The position numbers and the translations under genes are program-made. The notes below the pieces were generated by a model. That model had not been told where the DNA came from and ran no database searches. It saw only the letters and a program-made list of their open reading frames with translations. Shown here one piece after another: positions 23,477-32,380 of a stretch of 32,605 nucleotides of DNA; position 1 is the stretch's first letter, and each line of letters opens with the position of its first letter. The stretch covers positions 1 through 32,605 of the forward strand of contig JAFZUL010000060.1 of NCBI GenBank assembly GCA_017618355.1. Direction: 5' to 3'. The DNA comes from Muribaculaceae bacterium (GTDB lineage Bacteria > Bacteroidota > Bacteroidia > Bacteroidales > Muribaculaceae).

Positions 23477-24187
23477 ATGAAAATTCTACAATCCATAAAA
23501 AACAACATCCCTAATTCCATCACTTGCCTGAATCTGCTGTGCGGGGCACTGGCGATTGTGGTATCGTTCGACCCCTTTGCCACTACGGCGGTGCTAGGGC
23601 TGCAAGGCTACCAGCTGGCGTTTGCCTTCATCGCGCTAGGTGCTGTCGCCGACTTCTGCGACGGCCTCGTGGCAAGGCTGCTTAACGCCGTGTCGCCACT
23701 GGGCAAGGAGCTTGACTCGCTCAGCGACTGTGTGACCTTCGGTCTGGCACCCGCAATGATTCTTTTCAATGTGATGGTTCCTGCCGGATGTCCGCAGTGG
23801 ATGTGCTATGCCGCGATGCTGATTCCCATCTTTGGAGCCCTAAGATTGGCGCGTTTCAACATCGACACAAACCAGACTACCACGTTCACCGGCCTCCCCA
23901 TCCCTGCCAACGCCATTTTCTGGATTGGTTTCATCAACTATTATGCCAACCACCACACCATCAGTCCGTGGATTGTGCTTGCCCTTATTGTAGCGCTGTC
24001 GCTGCTCATGGTGTGTAACCTGCGCATGTTCTCGCTCAAGATTCATAGCTTTGGACTCAAAGAGACATTCAGACAATATGCTCTGATTATTGCAGCCGTG
24101 GCATTCTTGGTGGTGGGAGGAATCTCGGGATTGGCTTGTGTTATTATTTTCTATGTGATTGCGTCGGCTCTGTTCCCCGAGAAATAA
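23477..24187 (+). CDS. pssA: CDP-diacylglycerol-serine O-phosphatidyltransferase
   Basis: A 236-residue integral membrane enzyme that makes phosphatidylserine from CDP-diacylglycerol and serine, feeding Psd. The CDP-alcohol phosphotransferase signature is complete and correctly spaced: ADFCDGLVAR followed by G and then DSLSD (pattern DxxDGxxARx8Gx3Dx3D). Several further membrane helices follow. The ATG at 23477 is preferred to an in-frame TTG at 23471. Confidence 0.95.
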   Translation: MKILQSIKNNIPNSITCLNLLCGALAIVVSFDPFATTAVLGLQGYQLAFAFIALGAVADFCDGLVARLLNAVSPLGKELDSLSDCVTFGLAPAMILFNVMVPAGCPQWMCYAAMLIPIFGALRLARFNIDTNQTTTFTGLPIPANAIFWIGFINYYANHHTISPWIVLALIVALSLLMVCNLRMFSLKIHSFGLKETFRQYALIIAAVAFLVVGGISGLACVIIFYVIASALFPEK

Positions 24188-24243
24188 TCGTGACAGAAAT
24201 TGGCACGAATGTTGCTTATTTTGATGAATAAAACAATATATAC

Positions 24244-24576
24244 ATGTGGGTTCTAATTATCATATTAATCTTATTGTTTTTCTTGTTCTCACCTGTCATC
24301 AAGGTGTGGCGTGCCGTGCGCAAATTCCAAGACGAATATAACCGCACAATGGATCAGGCCCGCCAAAATCAAGAAGCAGCACAGAAAAACGACGAACAAA
24401 AGGACCTCAAAGAGCGCTACCGCCGATACAGCGACGAGACCGGCGAGTATGTGAGCTTTGAGGAAATGGAAGGTCGCCCCAATGATAATGAAACCACCGA
24501 GCCACAATCATCAAGCAGCACCAGCTCAAAATATCAAGACGAAGTAGTGAGCGATGCTGAATTTGAGGATATTTAA
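24244..24576 (+). CDS. DUF4834-like small membrane-anchored protein
   Basis: A 110-residue protein with one N-terminal membrane helix (WVLIIILILLFFLFSPVIKV), then a charged, glutamine/lysine-rich helical stretch and a Ser/Glu-rich acidic tail. Size, architecture and position after pssA fit the Bacteroidetes DUF4834 family, whose function is unknown. It is the last plus-strand gene before the convergent capA-like gene. Confidence 0.65.
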   Translation: MWVLIIILILLFFLFSPVIKVWRAVRKFQDEYNRTMDQARQNQEAAQKNDEQKDLKERYRRYSDETGEYVSFEEMEGRPNDNETTEPQSSSSTSSKYQDEVVSDAEFEDI

Positions 24577-24580
24577 TTCA

Positions 24581-24614
24581 TAAAGGAATTAAAAGAAGTA
24601 AAGGAATTAAAAGA
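24581..24614. repeat. Direct repeat of a 16-nt purine-rich unit
   Basis: TAAAGGAATTAAAAGA occurs exactly at 24581-24596 and 24599-24614 (period 18) in the gap between convergent genes, directly before the hairpin element at 24622. The GGAATTAAA core recurs, reverse complemented, at 14543-14569. Confidence 0.85.
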
Positions 24615-24621
24615 GTCCTGG

Positions 24622-24660
24622 GCGTTGTTAATGTATTGCGCCGTAAGCACGGCGTTCAAG
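24622..24660. repeat. Dispersed 39-nt hairpin element, copy 1
   Basis: Contains the hairpin CGCCGT-AAGC-ACGGCG (24639-24654). It matches the element at 32179-32217 at 35 of 39 positions, all four differences being transitions. It lies between the stops of convergent genes (24576 and 24663), where it could help end transcription, though it has no T run. Confidence 0.8.
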
Positions 24661-24662
24661 AA

Positions 24663-25604
24663 TCACCTCTCCACCACCTCAGGCACGCAATCTTTAATAA
24701 TGACTGGAATAGTCTTAGCTTCCACAGCTGTGGTGGTTATTGAAAGTTGCACCATGCAGGCGCGACTGTTGATGTCACGTTTTTGGTCAAAGATGAAATT
24801 CCCTATGCTGTAATATATTGGAGCACCATTATATTGCTCCACGGTCTGCATGGTGTGGGTGTGGTGGCATATCAGGCAATCGGCACCAGCGTCAATCAGG
24901 CGATGAGCCTGCATCACCTGCTGCACAGCAGGCCGCAACACATGCTCTGCGCCCCAGTGAAGGCACACCACTATGCAACATTCTGGCTCTTGCTCACGCA
25001 GTTGCCGCACCCTCGTCTCAAGCATCTCAAAACTCTCTTGGCTCACGCACGGCTGGTCGGTGAGATAAGGAAAGTTTTCCAATGCGAGCCTCAGCGAAGC
25101 CACCACATAGACGTTGCGGGGATAAGTAGCGATGAGGACTGGCTGCACTGCCTCCTCCATGCAATTGCCCGCCCCTATCGCTACCATTCCTGCATTAATG
25201 ATATTGTCGCGTGTGTCAATCAGCCCTTTTCGGCCCTGGTCAATGCTGTGGTTATTGGCAAGATTGAGATGGGTGATTCCATGCTCCCTAAGCACCTGCA
25301 AACAATCAGGCTCCCCACGGAAAACGAAATTCTTAAAGACTGGGCTCTTGATTACAGTGGCGGGGCACTCCAGATTGGCGACCACGAGTTGAGAGGCGGC
25401 AAATACCGAATCAACCGACGGCGAGAACAGACAGTTGGCGTCGCCATTATGCCGCTCTATAGCGCGCCGCACACCACGGTCGAGCAGCACGTCGCCGGTG
25501 AAGGTCACCGTAAGCGTGTCGCTAGCATGAATGGCAGTGGCGACCGAAGCCGCCACTGCTATCATTACGACTTTAGCAACCCGAGCTATAGAAAAGGTAT
25601 TCAT
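24663..25604 (-). CDS. CapA family (PGA_cap) metallophosphatase-like protein, secreted
   Basis: A 313-residue protein of the CapA/PgsA calcineurin-like group, found in poly-gamma-glutamate synthesis loci and in many genomes without them. Motifs in order are FTGDVLLDRG, NLECP, NLANNHSIDQG, CLHWGAEH, CHHTHTMQ and YYSIGNFIFD. An N-terminal signal peptide (MNTFSIARVAKVVMIAVAAS) indicates export. The ATG at 25604 lies inside the end of the DUF3160 gene (32-nt overlap), suggesting coupled translation. A start further upstream at 25631 would add nine residues before the signal peptide and is less likely. No capBC genes are nearby, so a capsule role is unsupported. Confidence 0.88.
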   Translation of the reverse strand: MNTFSIARVAKVVMIAVAASVATAIHASDTLTVTFTGDVLLDRGVRRAIERHNGDANCLFSPSVDSVFAASQLVVANLECPATVIKSPVFKNFVFRGEPDCLQVLREHGITHLNLANNHSIDQGRKGLIDTRDNIINAGMVAIGAGNCMEEAVQPVLIATYPRNVYVVASLRLALENFPYLTDQPCVSQESFEMLETRVRQLREQEPECCIVVCLHWGAEHVLRPAVQQVMQAHRLIDAGADCLICHHTHTMQTVEQYNGAPIYYSIGNFIFDQKRDINSRACMVQLSITTTAVEAKTIPVIIKDCVPEVVER

Positions 25605-28002
25605 TGTCGAGAGGTTTACCAATAGGCACAATCACCTCTTTCATCCAATCGGGGATACCCTTGTTGGGCTGAGTTTTCAGCTCCTCCTGCCATTCCTCGT
25701 CGGTCTTGCGGGGAGCAGCGATATCCTCCTGGAACTCACGATAGGAGAACACAGCGCCGCGGGTGAGATAAAGGTAACCACCTATCTCCACTACCACATA
25801 GATGCTGTGGGCTGGGCCAACGGCCTCATAAAGCACGCTCTTCGTGGGGTTGTTATCGGCATTGGCGGTATAAACATCGGCAACCACAGCGATGTTGCGG
25901 TCGGCGCCTGTCACGCCCATATCCCAGCGTGTTCCTGGCTCAGCCTCCATAATCTGCAGAGTCAGGTACTCAAATTCCGAGCCAATCCTCTCAATCTTGT
26001 GGTATTCCTCCTCAGCGAGTGGTGTGCCGGCAAGCTCTTTCTTGCTCACATTGAGCAGGAACTGTGCCTGTTCACGCATCTGAGTGGTGATAAACTCCAT
26101 CTCAGGGGTCATCATATTGTTCTTAGTCAGCACTTTGCTGGTGGCATCGAGCAATTCTATTGCCTTTGCCCAATAGGCCACGTTTGGCTCAACATATCCT
26201 ACCACGTATGGCTCGGGCAGACCGCCTCCACCACACTCGGCACCCATCGGCTGCTTGGCATAGAGGATAGCGTCGTGCTTGAGCTCGGCCCACGAAGCAA
26301 GGGCGGTGTTGAGGTTCTTCTTTTCCCACTGCGGATTAACCATGAAATATGGCATGTTGGGAGTCTTCGTAGTGAGGTCCTTGAGTGTCTGCATCCACAT
26401 GTTAGAAACCGACGACGTCCAGTCAATCTCGCCCATGCGAGCCATCATGCAGCTCATGTTCTCATTATATTTGTTCCACTTCATATCCTCTTTAAGCTCC
26501 TCGGTGAGAATGCGATAAGCGCCATTGGCACCCATAGCGGCAAAGACGTCAAGTCCCTTAGGCACATCACGCATGGTGGACTCGTTCTCGTAGTCAACCA
26601 TCTCTTGCAGCACCTCGCCATCGGGCTGATAGCGCTGGGGCATGAGGTTGATTTTACAGTGGCTGCTACGCTCATACTTGGGACGTATGCGGGTTTGCTC
26701 CTCATCTTTTGCCTCGATTATCTTCTTTACCCTATCCAAATCTTTGGCACTGGTCATGTACTTGTTGATGGTCGCACCATCCTTTTTCATGATGTCATAG
26801 ACCTGCAACATGCTCAAGTTGTCGGGGTTGCCCATCAGGTAAGCGATTGGCTCGTCGATGCTCTTATAGGTCTTGGTGAGTTTGGCGCTTGATCCTATCT
26901 CGTTAGCGATGAGCAAGGCGGCACGCAACTGGTCGGGTTTATCACTGCCAAACGGCGCATTCTGTATCCACATCATTCCCCTGAAATAGCGCTCTAAAGC
27001 TTGGCTGCGAGTATAATGGCCGCGTGGGCGATAAATGTTATATATGAATTTCACTTCCTTATAGTCGAGGAAGTCGGAATACTCGCTATCAGCGGCCTTC
27101 ACATTCTCAATCTCCTTTTGCGCCATGGCAGCGTATTTCTTGGGCACAGTAAGCGACAATTTGCCAGTAAACAGTGCATGGGCGATGGCAAAGTAAGCGG
27201 CATCGCGCTCGGCGGCGGCACGCATATTGCCCTTGCTGGTCTTAGCCTTCTTCATCATGGCGGTGTAGAGTTCCTTGCAGTAATCAGTCATTACACCGAG
27301 CATCTTTCCCTCCTCCATCTTGCGGAGCATGTAGTCGAAATACATGTGATATGTCTGCAGATAAAGGTCGGTGGTCACAAAACTCGGGAACTCGTGGTAG
27401 TCGTTGTTCTCATAGATGTGGAACAACTGCTCCTTCTCGTCGGGAACGATGGCAAAACCATTGTTCGTGAGTTTGTTCGTGAGCTCTTTAGGCATCTCAG
27501 TCATCTGCAACGGGTTGGCGAGGTTGCCAAGGTTTGGTCCTTTTTGAGGATGACTCTTGGTGCCCGTAATCATGAGGTTATTGGCAACAAGGTTTTTCTC
27601 GGCTTGATCGAGTTTTTTGAGAAAGGCCTGCTCCTCGGGGGTGTAGCTGATGGGTGGCAAAGCGACGTCAACCATCTCTCCCGTCGCTTCATCCCAATAG
27701 AGACCAGCACGCTTCTCGGCGAGTTCGGTGTACCACGAAGTGGCATCAAAGAGCCGCCTTAGCTCCGACTGCATGATAAGTTCGCCTTGACGCGCGCCAA
27801 AAGCGGCCTTAAGCACTCTAATCTCATAGAGATTAAGCCGCGACACGTCCATGTTAAGGTTAATGTCGCCATTCAGCTTCTCAACATCAATATTGCCATT
27901 GCCGGGCAATACCAAGTTGACTGGTTGCTGCTCTTCCTGAGCCCAGAGGCTAACCATCGTAAGCAGCATAACCGACAGTAATAAAAGGATTTTCTTCATC
28001 AT
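25573..28002 (-). CDS. DUF3160 domain protein, secreted
   Basis: An 809-residue exported protein with a signal peptide (MMKKILLLLSVMLLTMVSLWAQ). DUF3160 covers most of the mature protein, with hallmarks FPSFVTTDLYLQTYHMYFDYM, RGMMWIQNAPFGSDKPDQLRA, AECGGGGLPEPYVVGYVEPN and DMGVTGADRNIAVVADVYTA. The function of the family is unknown. It overlaps the downstream capA-like gene by 32 nt and starts 20 nt after the stop of the small secreted protein, forming a three-gene minus-strand unit. Confidence 0.9.
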   Translation of the reverse strand: MMKKILLLLSVMLLTMVSLWAQEEQQPVNLVLPGNGNIDVEKLNGDINLNMDVSRLNLYEIRVLKAAFGARQGELIMQSELRRLFDATSWYTELAEKRAGLYWDEATGEMVDVALPPISYTPEEQAFLKKLDQAEKNLVANNLMITGTKSHPQKGPNLGNLANPLQMTEMPKELTNKLTNNGFAIVPDEKEQLFHIYENNDYHEFPSFVTTDLYLQTYHMYFDYMLRKMEEGKMLGVMTDYCKELYTAMMKKAKTSKGNMRAAAERDAAYFAIAHALFTGKLSLTVPKKYAAMAQKEIENVKAADSEYSDFLDYKEVKFIYNIYRPRGHYTRSQALERYFRGMMWIQNAPFGSDKPDQLRAALLIANEIGSSAKLTKTYKSIDEPIAYLMGNPDNLSMLQVYDIMKKDGATINKYMTSAKDLDRVKKIIEAKDEEQTRIRPKYERSSHCKINLMPQRYQPDGEVLQEMVDYENESTMRDVPKGLDVFAAMGANGAYRILTEELKEDMKWNKYNENMSCMMARMGEIDWTSSVSNMWMQTLKDLTTKTPNMPYFMVNPQWEKKNLNTALASWAELKHDAILYAKQPMGAECGGGGLPEPYVVGYVEPNVAYWAKAIELLDATSKVLTKNNMMTPEMEFITTQMREQAQFLLNVSKKELAGTPLAEEEYHKIERIGSEFEYLTLQIMEAEPGTRWDMGVTGADRNIAVVADVYTANADNNPTKSVLYEAVGPAHSIYVVVEIGGYLYLTRGAVFSYREFQEDIAAPRKTDEEWQEELKTQPNKGIPDWMKEVIVPIGKPLDNEYLFYSSGC

Positions 28003-28021
28003 TGTAATTTTTAAAAAGGGT

Positions 28022-28558
28022 TTATTGTTCTAGAAAACTATAACATTCATCAAGATTTTTGTATGTGGCTACAAGGGACTGGAAACCCATGCCAAAGCCT
28101 TTCCACATGTAGTCGCTAACGGCATAGCCTTGCTCGGTCTGCTCAATGGCACGTATAGTGTTGCCAACAACGGCAAAATCCACCAGTTCGCCTCCCAGTC
28201 GGCTGCCGAGCCACAAAGGTCTCACTTTACCATTGAAATTTTTGAAGATAAACACGCGACGGCTTGGTGTAGCGAAGTAGCGCGAAGCCTTGAACACTCC
28301 TACCACGGCATCGGTCGTGCCATCACCGTCGATGTCGGCAGTGGCAAAACGATAGACGGGATAAGGCAGTTGCCAAGTGCCAGTTACCGCGCCACTGTCA
28401 TTGGTCAGCGTGAGCACCCACAAGCTGTCACTCGCCTGATTAATATTAAAGTGCTGTGCATGAGCAGTATGGACACAAAATATGGCAATCAGCACAATAG
28501 CGATATTAATTGTTTCGCCAATAGTGGATTGCCATATTTTTATCACGAGCCTAGCCAT
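28022..28558 (-). CDS. Secreted protein with one DxDxDG calcium-binding-like motif
   Basis: A 178-residue protein with an N-terminal hydrophobic segment (IAIVLIAIFCVHTAHAQ) that looks like a signal peptide or anchor. The motif ATADIDGDGTTDAVVGVFK is the calcium loop seen in FG-GAP/VCBS-type beta-propeller repeats, but only a single copy is present. I do not recognise the rest. It is the first gene of the unit with DUF3160 and the capA-like gene, which may share an envelope role. Confidence 0.7.
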   Translation of the reverse strand: MARLVIKIWQSTIGETINIAIVLIAIFCVHTAHAQHFNINQASDSLWVLTLTNDSGAVTGTWQLPYPVYRFATADIDGDGTTDAVVGVFKASRYFATPSRRVFIFKNFNGKVRPLWLGSRLGGELVDFAVVGNTIRAIEQTEQGYAVSDYMWKGFGMGFQSLVATYKNLDECYSFLEQ

Positions 28559-28628
28559 AGCTACCTGATAAGATAGGGATGAAACAATGCAGCGGAAAGT
28601 GGACTATCTCGAGTAAGGAATAGTTGGC

Positions 28629-29681
28629 TTAGTCAATAATAAGCATAGCATCGCCGTAGGCTCCAAACTTGTAGCCTTCATCGATAGCCACCTTGTAAGC
28701 GTCCATCACCTGGTCATAACCTCCAAATGCGCACGTCATCATCAGCATCACTGAATAAGGCATGTGGAAGTTGGTCACCAAAGCTTCGGCAGTGGTGAAG
28801 TCATAAGGAGGGAATATGAACTTGTTGGTCCATCCATCAAATGGCTTGATGTGGCCATTCATGCTCACAGAGCTCTCCATTGCGCGTAAGGTAGAGACAC
28901 CCACGGCACACACCTTGTGTTCCTGATCGCGACGCTCGTTGATGCGCTCGGCAACTTCCTCGGGGATGCGTATCTGCTCACTGTCCATGCGGTGCTTGGT
29001 GAGGTCTTCAACATCAATGTTTCTGAAACTTCCCAGACCAATGTGGACGGTAATATACTCATCATGAATACCCTTGATTTCCATGCGCTTGAGTAACTCG
29101 CGACTGAAGTGCATACCAGCAGCGGGAGCTACTACAGCGCCCTCGTTCTCGGCGAAGATGGTCTGATAGTTCTGCTCATCTTCTGGTTCCGATTCACGAC
29201 CGATGTAATAAGGTAAGGGGGTATTTCCCAAGGCATAGAGGTTGGCCTTGAACTCATCGTGCGGACCGTCGTACAGGAATCTCAGCGTGCGTCCACGCGA
29301 GGTGGTATTGTCGATTACTTCGGCTACCATTCCCTCGTCAAGTCCGAAATACAATTTATTGCCAATGCGAATTTTTCTTGCCGGTTCCACCAGCACATCC
29401 CAAAGTTTGTTATCCTGGTTAAGCTCACGCAACAGGAACACCTCAATCTTGGCACCTGTCTTTTCCTTGTTGCCATAGAGTTTGGCGGGGAAGACGCGGG
29501 TGTCGTTAAAAACAAAAGTGTCCTGGTCGTCGAAATAGTGGATAATATCCTTGAAAATGCGATGTTCTATCTCGCCTGTTTTGCGATGCAGAACCATCAA
29601 TTTTGCCTCATCGCGATTCTCTGCTGGATGTAACGCGATTAGGTCACTAGGCATTGCAATATTAAATTCCGATAATTTCAT
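28629..29681 (-). CDS. queA: tRNA preQ1(34) S-adenosylmethionine ribosyltransferase-isomerase
   Basis: QueA transfers and isomerises the ribosyl part of S-adenosylmethionine onto preQ1-modified tRNA, making epoxyqueuosine. The 350-residue length is normal. Signatures include [78 protein letters not shown] and [13 protein letters not shown]. It lies 68 nt downstream of truB. That gap holds only a weak -7-like element, so it may be read with truB. Confidence 0.97.
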   Translation of the reverse strand: MKLSEFNIAMPSDLIALHPAENRDEAKLMVLHRKTGEIEHRIFKDIIHYFDDQDTFVFNDTRVFPAKLYGNKEKTGAKIEVFLLRELNQDNKLWDVLVEPARKIRIGNKLYFGLDEGMVAEVIDNTTSRGRTLRFLYDGPHDEFKANLYALGNTPLPYYIGRESEPEDEQNYQTIFAENEGAVVAPAAGMHFSRELLKRMEIKGIHDEYITVHIGLGSFRNIDVEDLTKHRMDSEQIRIPEEVAERINERRDQEHKVCAVGVSTLRAMESSVSMNGHIKPFDGWTNKFIFPPYDFTTAEALVTNFHMPYSVMLMMTCAFGGYDQVMDAYKVAIDEGYKFGAYGDAMLIID

Positions 29682-29749
29682 GTGTCAGTGAAACGTTTTT
29701 GATATGTGTTAGACTAATAAATCCTGTAAAAGTTAAATGCAAATTTTTA

Positions 29750-30583
29750 CTAAATTTGCGATTGGCGAGATTTTCTCATCTCGCGCCTTAATTGCTGCTC
29801 GGCTTTGCGTAGGCGAGCCATGGCACGGTTCTTCTCACGCTCCTGTTCTAGGCGCTCTTGCTCGGCACGGTCGGGCGACACCATTTCCTCTGTTTCAAGC
29901 CTTTCTATCAGGTTTTCCACACTCTCGCAGTCTTCAACTGATATGTCGCCAATGCGAGTGCGTCTCAATGCAGTGAGGTGAGCACCACTGCCCAGTGCTA
30001 CGCCAATATCGCGGGCTAGAGCGCGGATGTAAGTGCCCTTGCTGCACACCACACGGATGGCCATGGTGGGCTCTTGCGGCAAGCCGCACTCAAGCAGCTC
30101 TATCTCGTCGATGACAAGGGTTTTGGCACGTATCTCCACCTCCTTGCCCTTGCGTGCGAGTTTATAGGCGGGCTTGCCGTCAATCTTGCACGCCGAGAAA
30201 GCGGGAGGCACTTGCTCAATGGTGCCAGTAAACTGCTCTTGCAGAGTCTTCTCTATTAACTCTCGTGTTATATACTGCCAAGGGTAGGTGGCATCAACCT
30301 GAGTCTCAAGGTCAAATGATGGTGTGGTCTCCCCCAGGCGCAAGTGGGCGACATATTCCTTCACACCAGCCTGCAACTCCTCGATGCGCTTTGTGGCACG
30401 ACCTGTGCACACGGTGAGCACACCAGTTGCAAGAGGGTCGAGGGTGCCGGCATGACCCACGCGCAGACTCTTAACGTCGAGTCGCTTGCGCAGGCGCGCA
30501 CGCACCTTCTTCACCACCTCAAATGATGTCCATTTCAGGGGCTTGTCAATGTAGAATATTTCGCCTTCTATGGGATTGAGCAT
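29750..30583 (-). CDS. truB: tRNA pseudouridine(55) synthase
   Basis: TruB converts U55 of the T loop of tRNAs to pseudouridine. The catalytic motif GHAGTLDPLATG carries Asp49; YIDKPLKWTS, GETTPSFDLET, PPAFSACKIDGKPAYKLAR and CSKGTYIRALARDIG follow. After the catalytic domain the protein ends in about 45 highly charged residues (SPDRAEQERLEQEREKNRAM onward), probably a helix in place of a full PUA domain. It starts 14 nt after uppP. Confidence 0.96.
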   Translation of the reverse strand: MLNPIEGEIFYIDKPLKWTSFEVVKKVRARLRKRLDVKSLRVGHAGTLDPLATGVLTVCTGRATKRIEELQAGVKEYVAHLRLGETTPSFDLETQVDATYPWQYITRELIEKTLQEQFTGTIEQVPPAFSACKIDGKPAYKLARKGKEVEIRAKTLVIDEIELLECGLPQEPTMAIRVVCSKGTYIRALARDIGVALGSGAHLTALRRTRIGDISVEDCESVENLIERLETEEMVSPDRAEQERLEQEREKNRAMARLRKAEQQLRREMRKSRQSQI

Positions 30584-30597
30584 AGAACAAATAGAGA

Positions 30598-31443
30598 TTA
30601 GTCAACCATCTGTAATGAATGACCTGTGAGCAGTAATACTAAAATCAGTCCGCCCACAATGATGCGGTACCAGCCAAAGGCCTTGAAGCCATATTTGGTA
30701 AGGAATGAGATAAAAAACTTGATGGCGAGAATGGCAACGATGAAAGCCACCACGCAACCTATGAGCAATACACCCACGTTGTTGGAGAGCGCCTCACGAT
30801 ACTCATCTTTCATAAGCATCTTCAGCAGCTCGTAGCCTGTAGCGGCCGCCATGGTAGGCACTGCTAGGAAAAACGAGAACTCAGCGGCAGTCTTGCGCGT
30901 CAATCCCTGCTGCATACCGCCAGCGATGGTGGCAAACGAGCGCGAGGTGCCCGGAATCATCGAGATGCATTGAAACAAACCTATGGTGAACGCCCTTCGC
31001 TCGGTAAGAGGTTTGTCTTCTTTGCGGTCAAACCACTTGTCAACAAAGAGCAGCAACACGCCTACTGCCACGAGCATCACTGCAACAACCCACACGTTGC
31101 CCATGAGTTTTTCTATAAAGTCGCCAAGAGCAAGACCGATGACTGCTGCTGGAATGAATGCTACAAGCAGCTTCCAGTAGAAGTCATATTTCTGCAGGAA
31201 GGCTTTCCAGCCAGTTTCGCCATCTTCTACCTTTTTCAACACGAAAAAACGTCTCCAGTAAAGACACACCACCGACAGGATTGCGCCAAATTGGATGATT
31301 ACCGTGAAGGCGTTCACAAACTTGTCGTTGATATCCACGCCAAGCATGTTCTCGGTGATAATCATGTGCCCAGTTGATGACACAGGTAGAAATTCGGTCA
31401 AACCCTCAACTATCGCAATGATGATTGATTGTATCCAGTCCAT
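30598..31443 (-). CDS. uppP: Undecaprenyl-diphosphatase
   Basis: UppP (BacA) dephosphorylates undecaprenyl diphosphate to recycle the carrier lipid for peptidoglycan and surface glycans. The 281-residue protein has about eight membrane segments and both conserved motifs: [15 protein letters not shown] (residues 13-27, including E17) and [13 protein letters not shown]. It is the second gene of the DUF3098-uppP-truB-queA run. Confidence 0.97.
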   Translation of the reverse strand: MDWIQSIIIAIVEGLTEFLPVSSTGHMIITENMLGVDINDKFVNAFTVIIQFGAILSVVCLYWRRFFVLKKVEDGETGWKAFLQKYDFYWKLLVAFIPAAVIGLALGDFIEKLMGNVWVVAVMLVAVGVLLLFVDKWFDRKEDKPLTERRAFTIGLFQCISMIPGTSRSFATIAGGMQQGLTRKTAAEFSFFLAVPTMAAATGYELLKMLMKDEYREALSNNVGVLLIGCVVAFIVAILAIKFFISFLTKYGFKAFGWYRIIVGGLILVLLLTGHSLQMVD

Positions 31444-31550
31444 TATTTGATTGTATTAAGATTAATATAAGAGCAGCGATTTACGATAGACAGTGAATGT
31501 CCTTTAAGCACTAACCGCTAAACTCTAAACTTCAAGTCTTGAAACTTGAA

Positions 31551-31958
31551 CTACTTTTCCTTAACAATTATATTGCTCTCAGGATCTGAATTGTCATTCA
31601 CATCAAGTGATGAAACATCATCCCTTTTGCCCTTGTAAAGAATGGCGGGTATCATGCACAAGAAACCCAAGAAGGTGATAAATGGTGCAACAACGATGCG
31701 AGTAGAATTAAACACATCATAATTGAATGTATCGCCCTCATTGCTACTGCCACTCATTAAGACAAAGCCAATTACTATCAGCAACAAGCTCACTCCCATC
31801 AAAATATAATTAATCTTCCCCATCGGCATAGGTTCCTTTTCCACCTTAGAGTTCTGCGATTGAGATTTGTTGACTGAGGTTTGTGACTTTTTTGCCGTTA
31901 CAGCATTAGCAGCCCGTGGTGACATCTTTTGATTTGTCTGTTTCTTTGCAATTGCCAT
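31551..31958 (-). CDS. DUF3098 small membrane protein
   Basis: A 135-residue protein with a basic, Lys/Ser/Gln-rich cytoplasmic N-terminus (about 45 residues) and two membrane helices (INYILMGVSLLLIVIGFVLM, and one near residues 86-107). The second is preceded by the segment FNSTRIVVAPFITFLGF, and a polar tail ends the protein. This matches DUF3098, which in Bacteroidetes usually stands between ftsX and uppP. Its function is unknown, with a link to envelope growth or division suggested by position. It has its own promoter. Confidence 0.88.
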   Translation of the reverse strand: MAIAKKQTNQKMSPRAANAVTAKKSQTSVNKSQSQNSKVEKEPMPMGKINYILMGVSLLLIVIGFVLMSGSSNEGDTFNYDVFNSTRIVVAPFITFLGFLCMIPAILYKGKRDDVSSLDVNDNSDPESNIIVKEK

Positions 31959-32019
31959 ATTAATAATGTTCTTTTATTACCCAAATTTTCGGGTTTTCCC
32001 TCTGAAATTAAATACTCTG

Positions 32020-32050
32020 CAAATTTACAACCTGAAAAAGCGTTTGTCAA
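32020..32050 (-). promoter_or_regulatory. Promoter of the DUF3098-uppP-truB unit
   Basis: On the minus strand, TTG (plus-strand CAA at 32048-32050), a 20-nt spacer and TAAATTTG (plus-strand 32020-32027) form a full consensus promoter about 62 nt before the start codon at 31958. The rest of the 31959-32230 gap holds a purine-rich tract (about 32083-32170) and hairpin element copy 2; I see no gene there. Confidence 0.75.
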
Positions 32051-32178
32051 TATCTAAAGCCAGTTTTTTCATTAAAAGTCTATAAAAAAGAAGAAATGGA
32101 GGAAAAGGAAGCAAAGGAGAGAAAGAAATGAAAGGAAGAAAAAGAATTAAAAGAGTGAAAGGAAGAAAAGAACTCTGA

Positions 32179-32217
32179 GCGCTGTTGATGCATTGCGCCG
32201 TAAGCACGGCGTTCGAG
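32179..32217. repeat. Dispersed 39-nt hairpin element, copy 2
   Basis: The same element as at 24622-24660, with the identical hairpin CGCCGT-AAGC-ACGGCG (32196-32211). It is again preceded on the plus strand by a purine-rich tract containing AATTAAAAGAGT. It lies between the DUF3098 promoter and the terminator of the rRNA operon. Confidence 0.8.
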
Positions 32218-32230
32218 GGCTAGGCAGGAA

Positions 32231-32268
32231 AAGAAAAAAGAGGACTCAAGATTGCTCCTGAGTCCTCT
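32231..32268 (-). terminator. Terminator of the rRNA operon
   Basis: On the minus strand AGAGGACTCA (plus-strand 32259-32268) pairs with TGAGTCCTCT (32239-32248) and is followed by a T-rich run (A's at 32231-32239 on the plus strand). It lies directly after the 5S rRNA gene. Confidence 0.9.
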
Positions 32269-32272
32269 CTTA

Positions 32273-32379
<107 letters not shown>

Positions 32380-32380
32380 A

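Noticed and set aside
24663..25604. Capsule (poly-gamma-glutamate) synthesis locus
   Set aside because: Only the CapA-like phosphatase is present; no ligase or transporter genes of such a locus are nearby, so the name reflects family only.
24747..25625. Open frame of 292 codons antisense to the capA-like gene
   Set aside because: It is a mirror of the CapA coding sequence, whose motifs are intact; the antisense product matches nothing I know.
25531..26892. Open frame of 453 codons on the plus strand, antisense to DUF3160
   Set aside because: The minus strand encodes a recognisable signal peptide and DUF3160. The plus-strand product is His/Leu-rich with no domain, no promoter and no leader.
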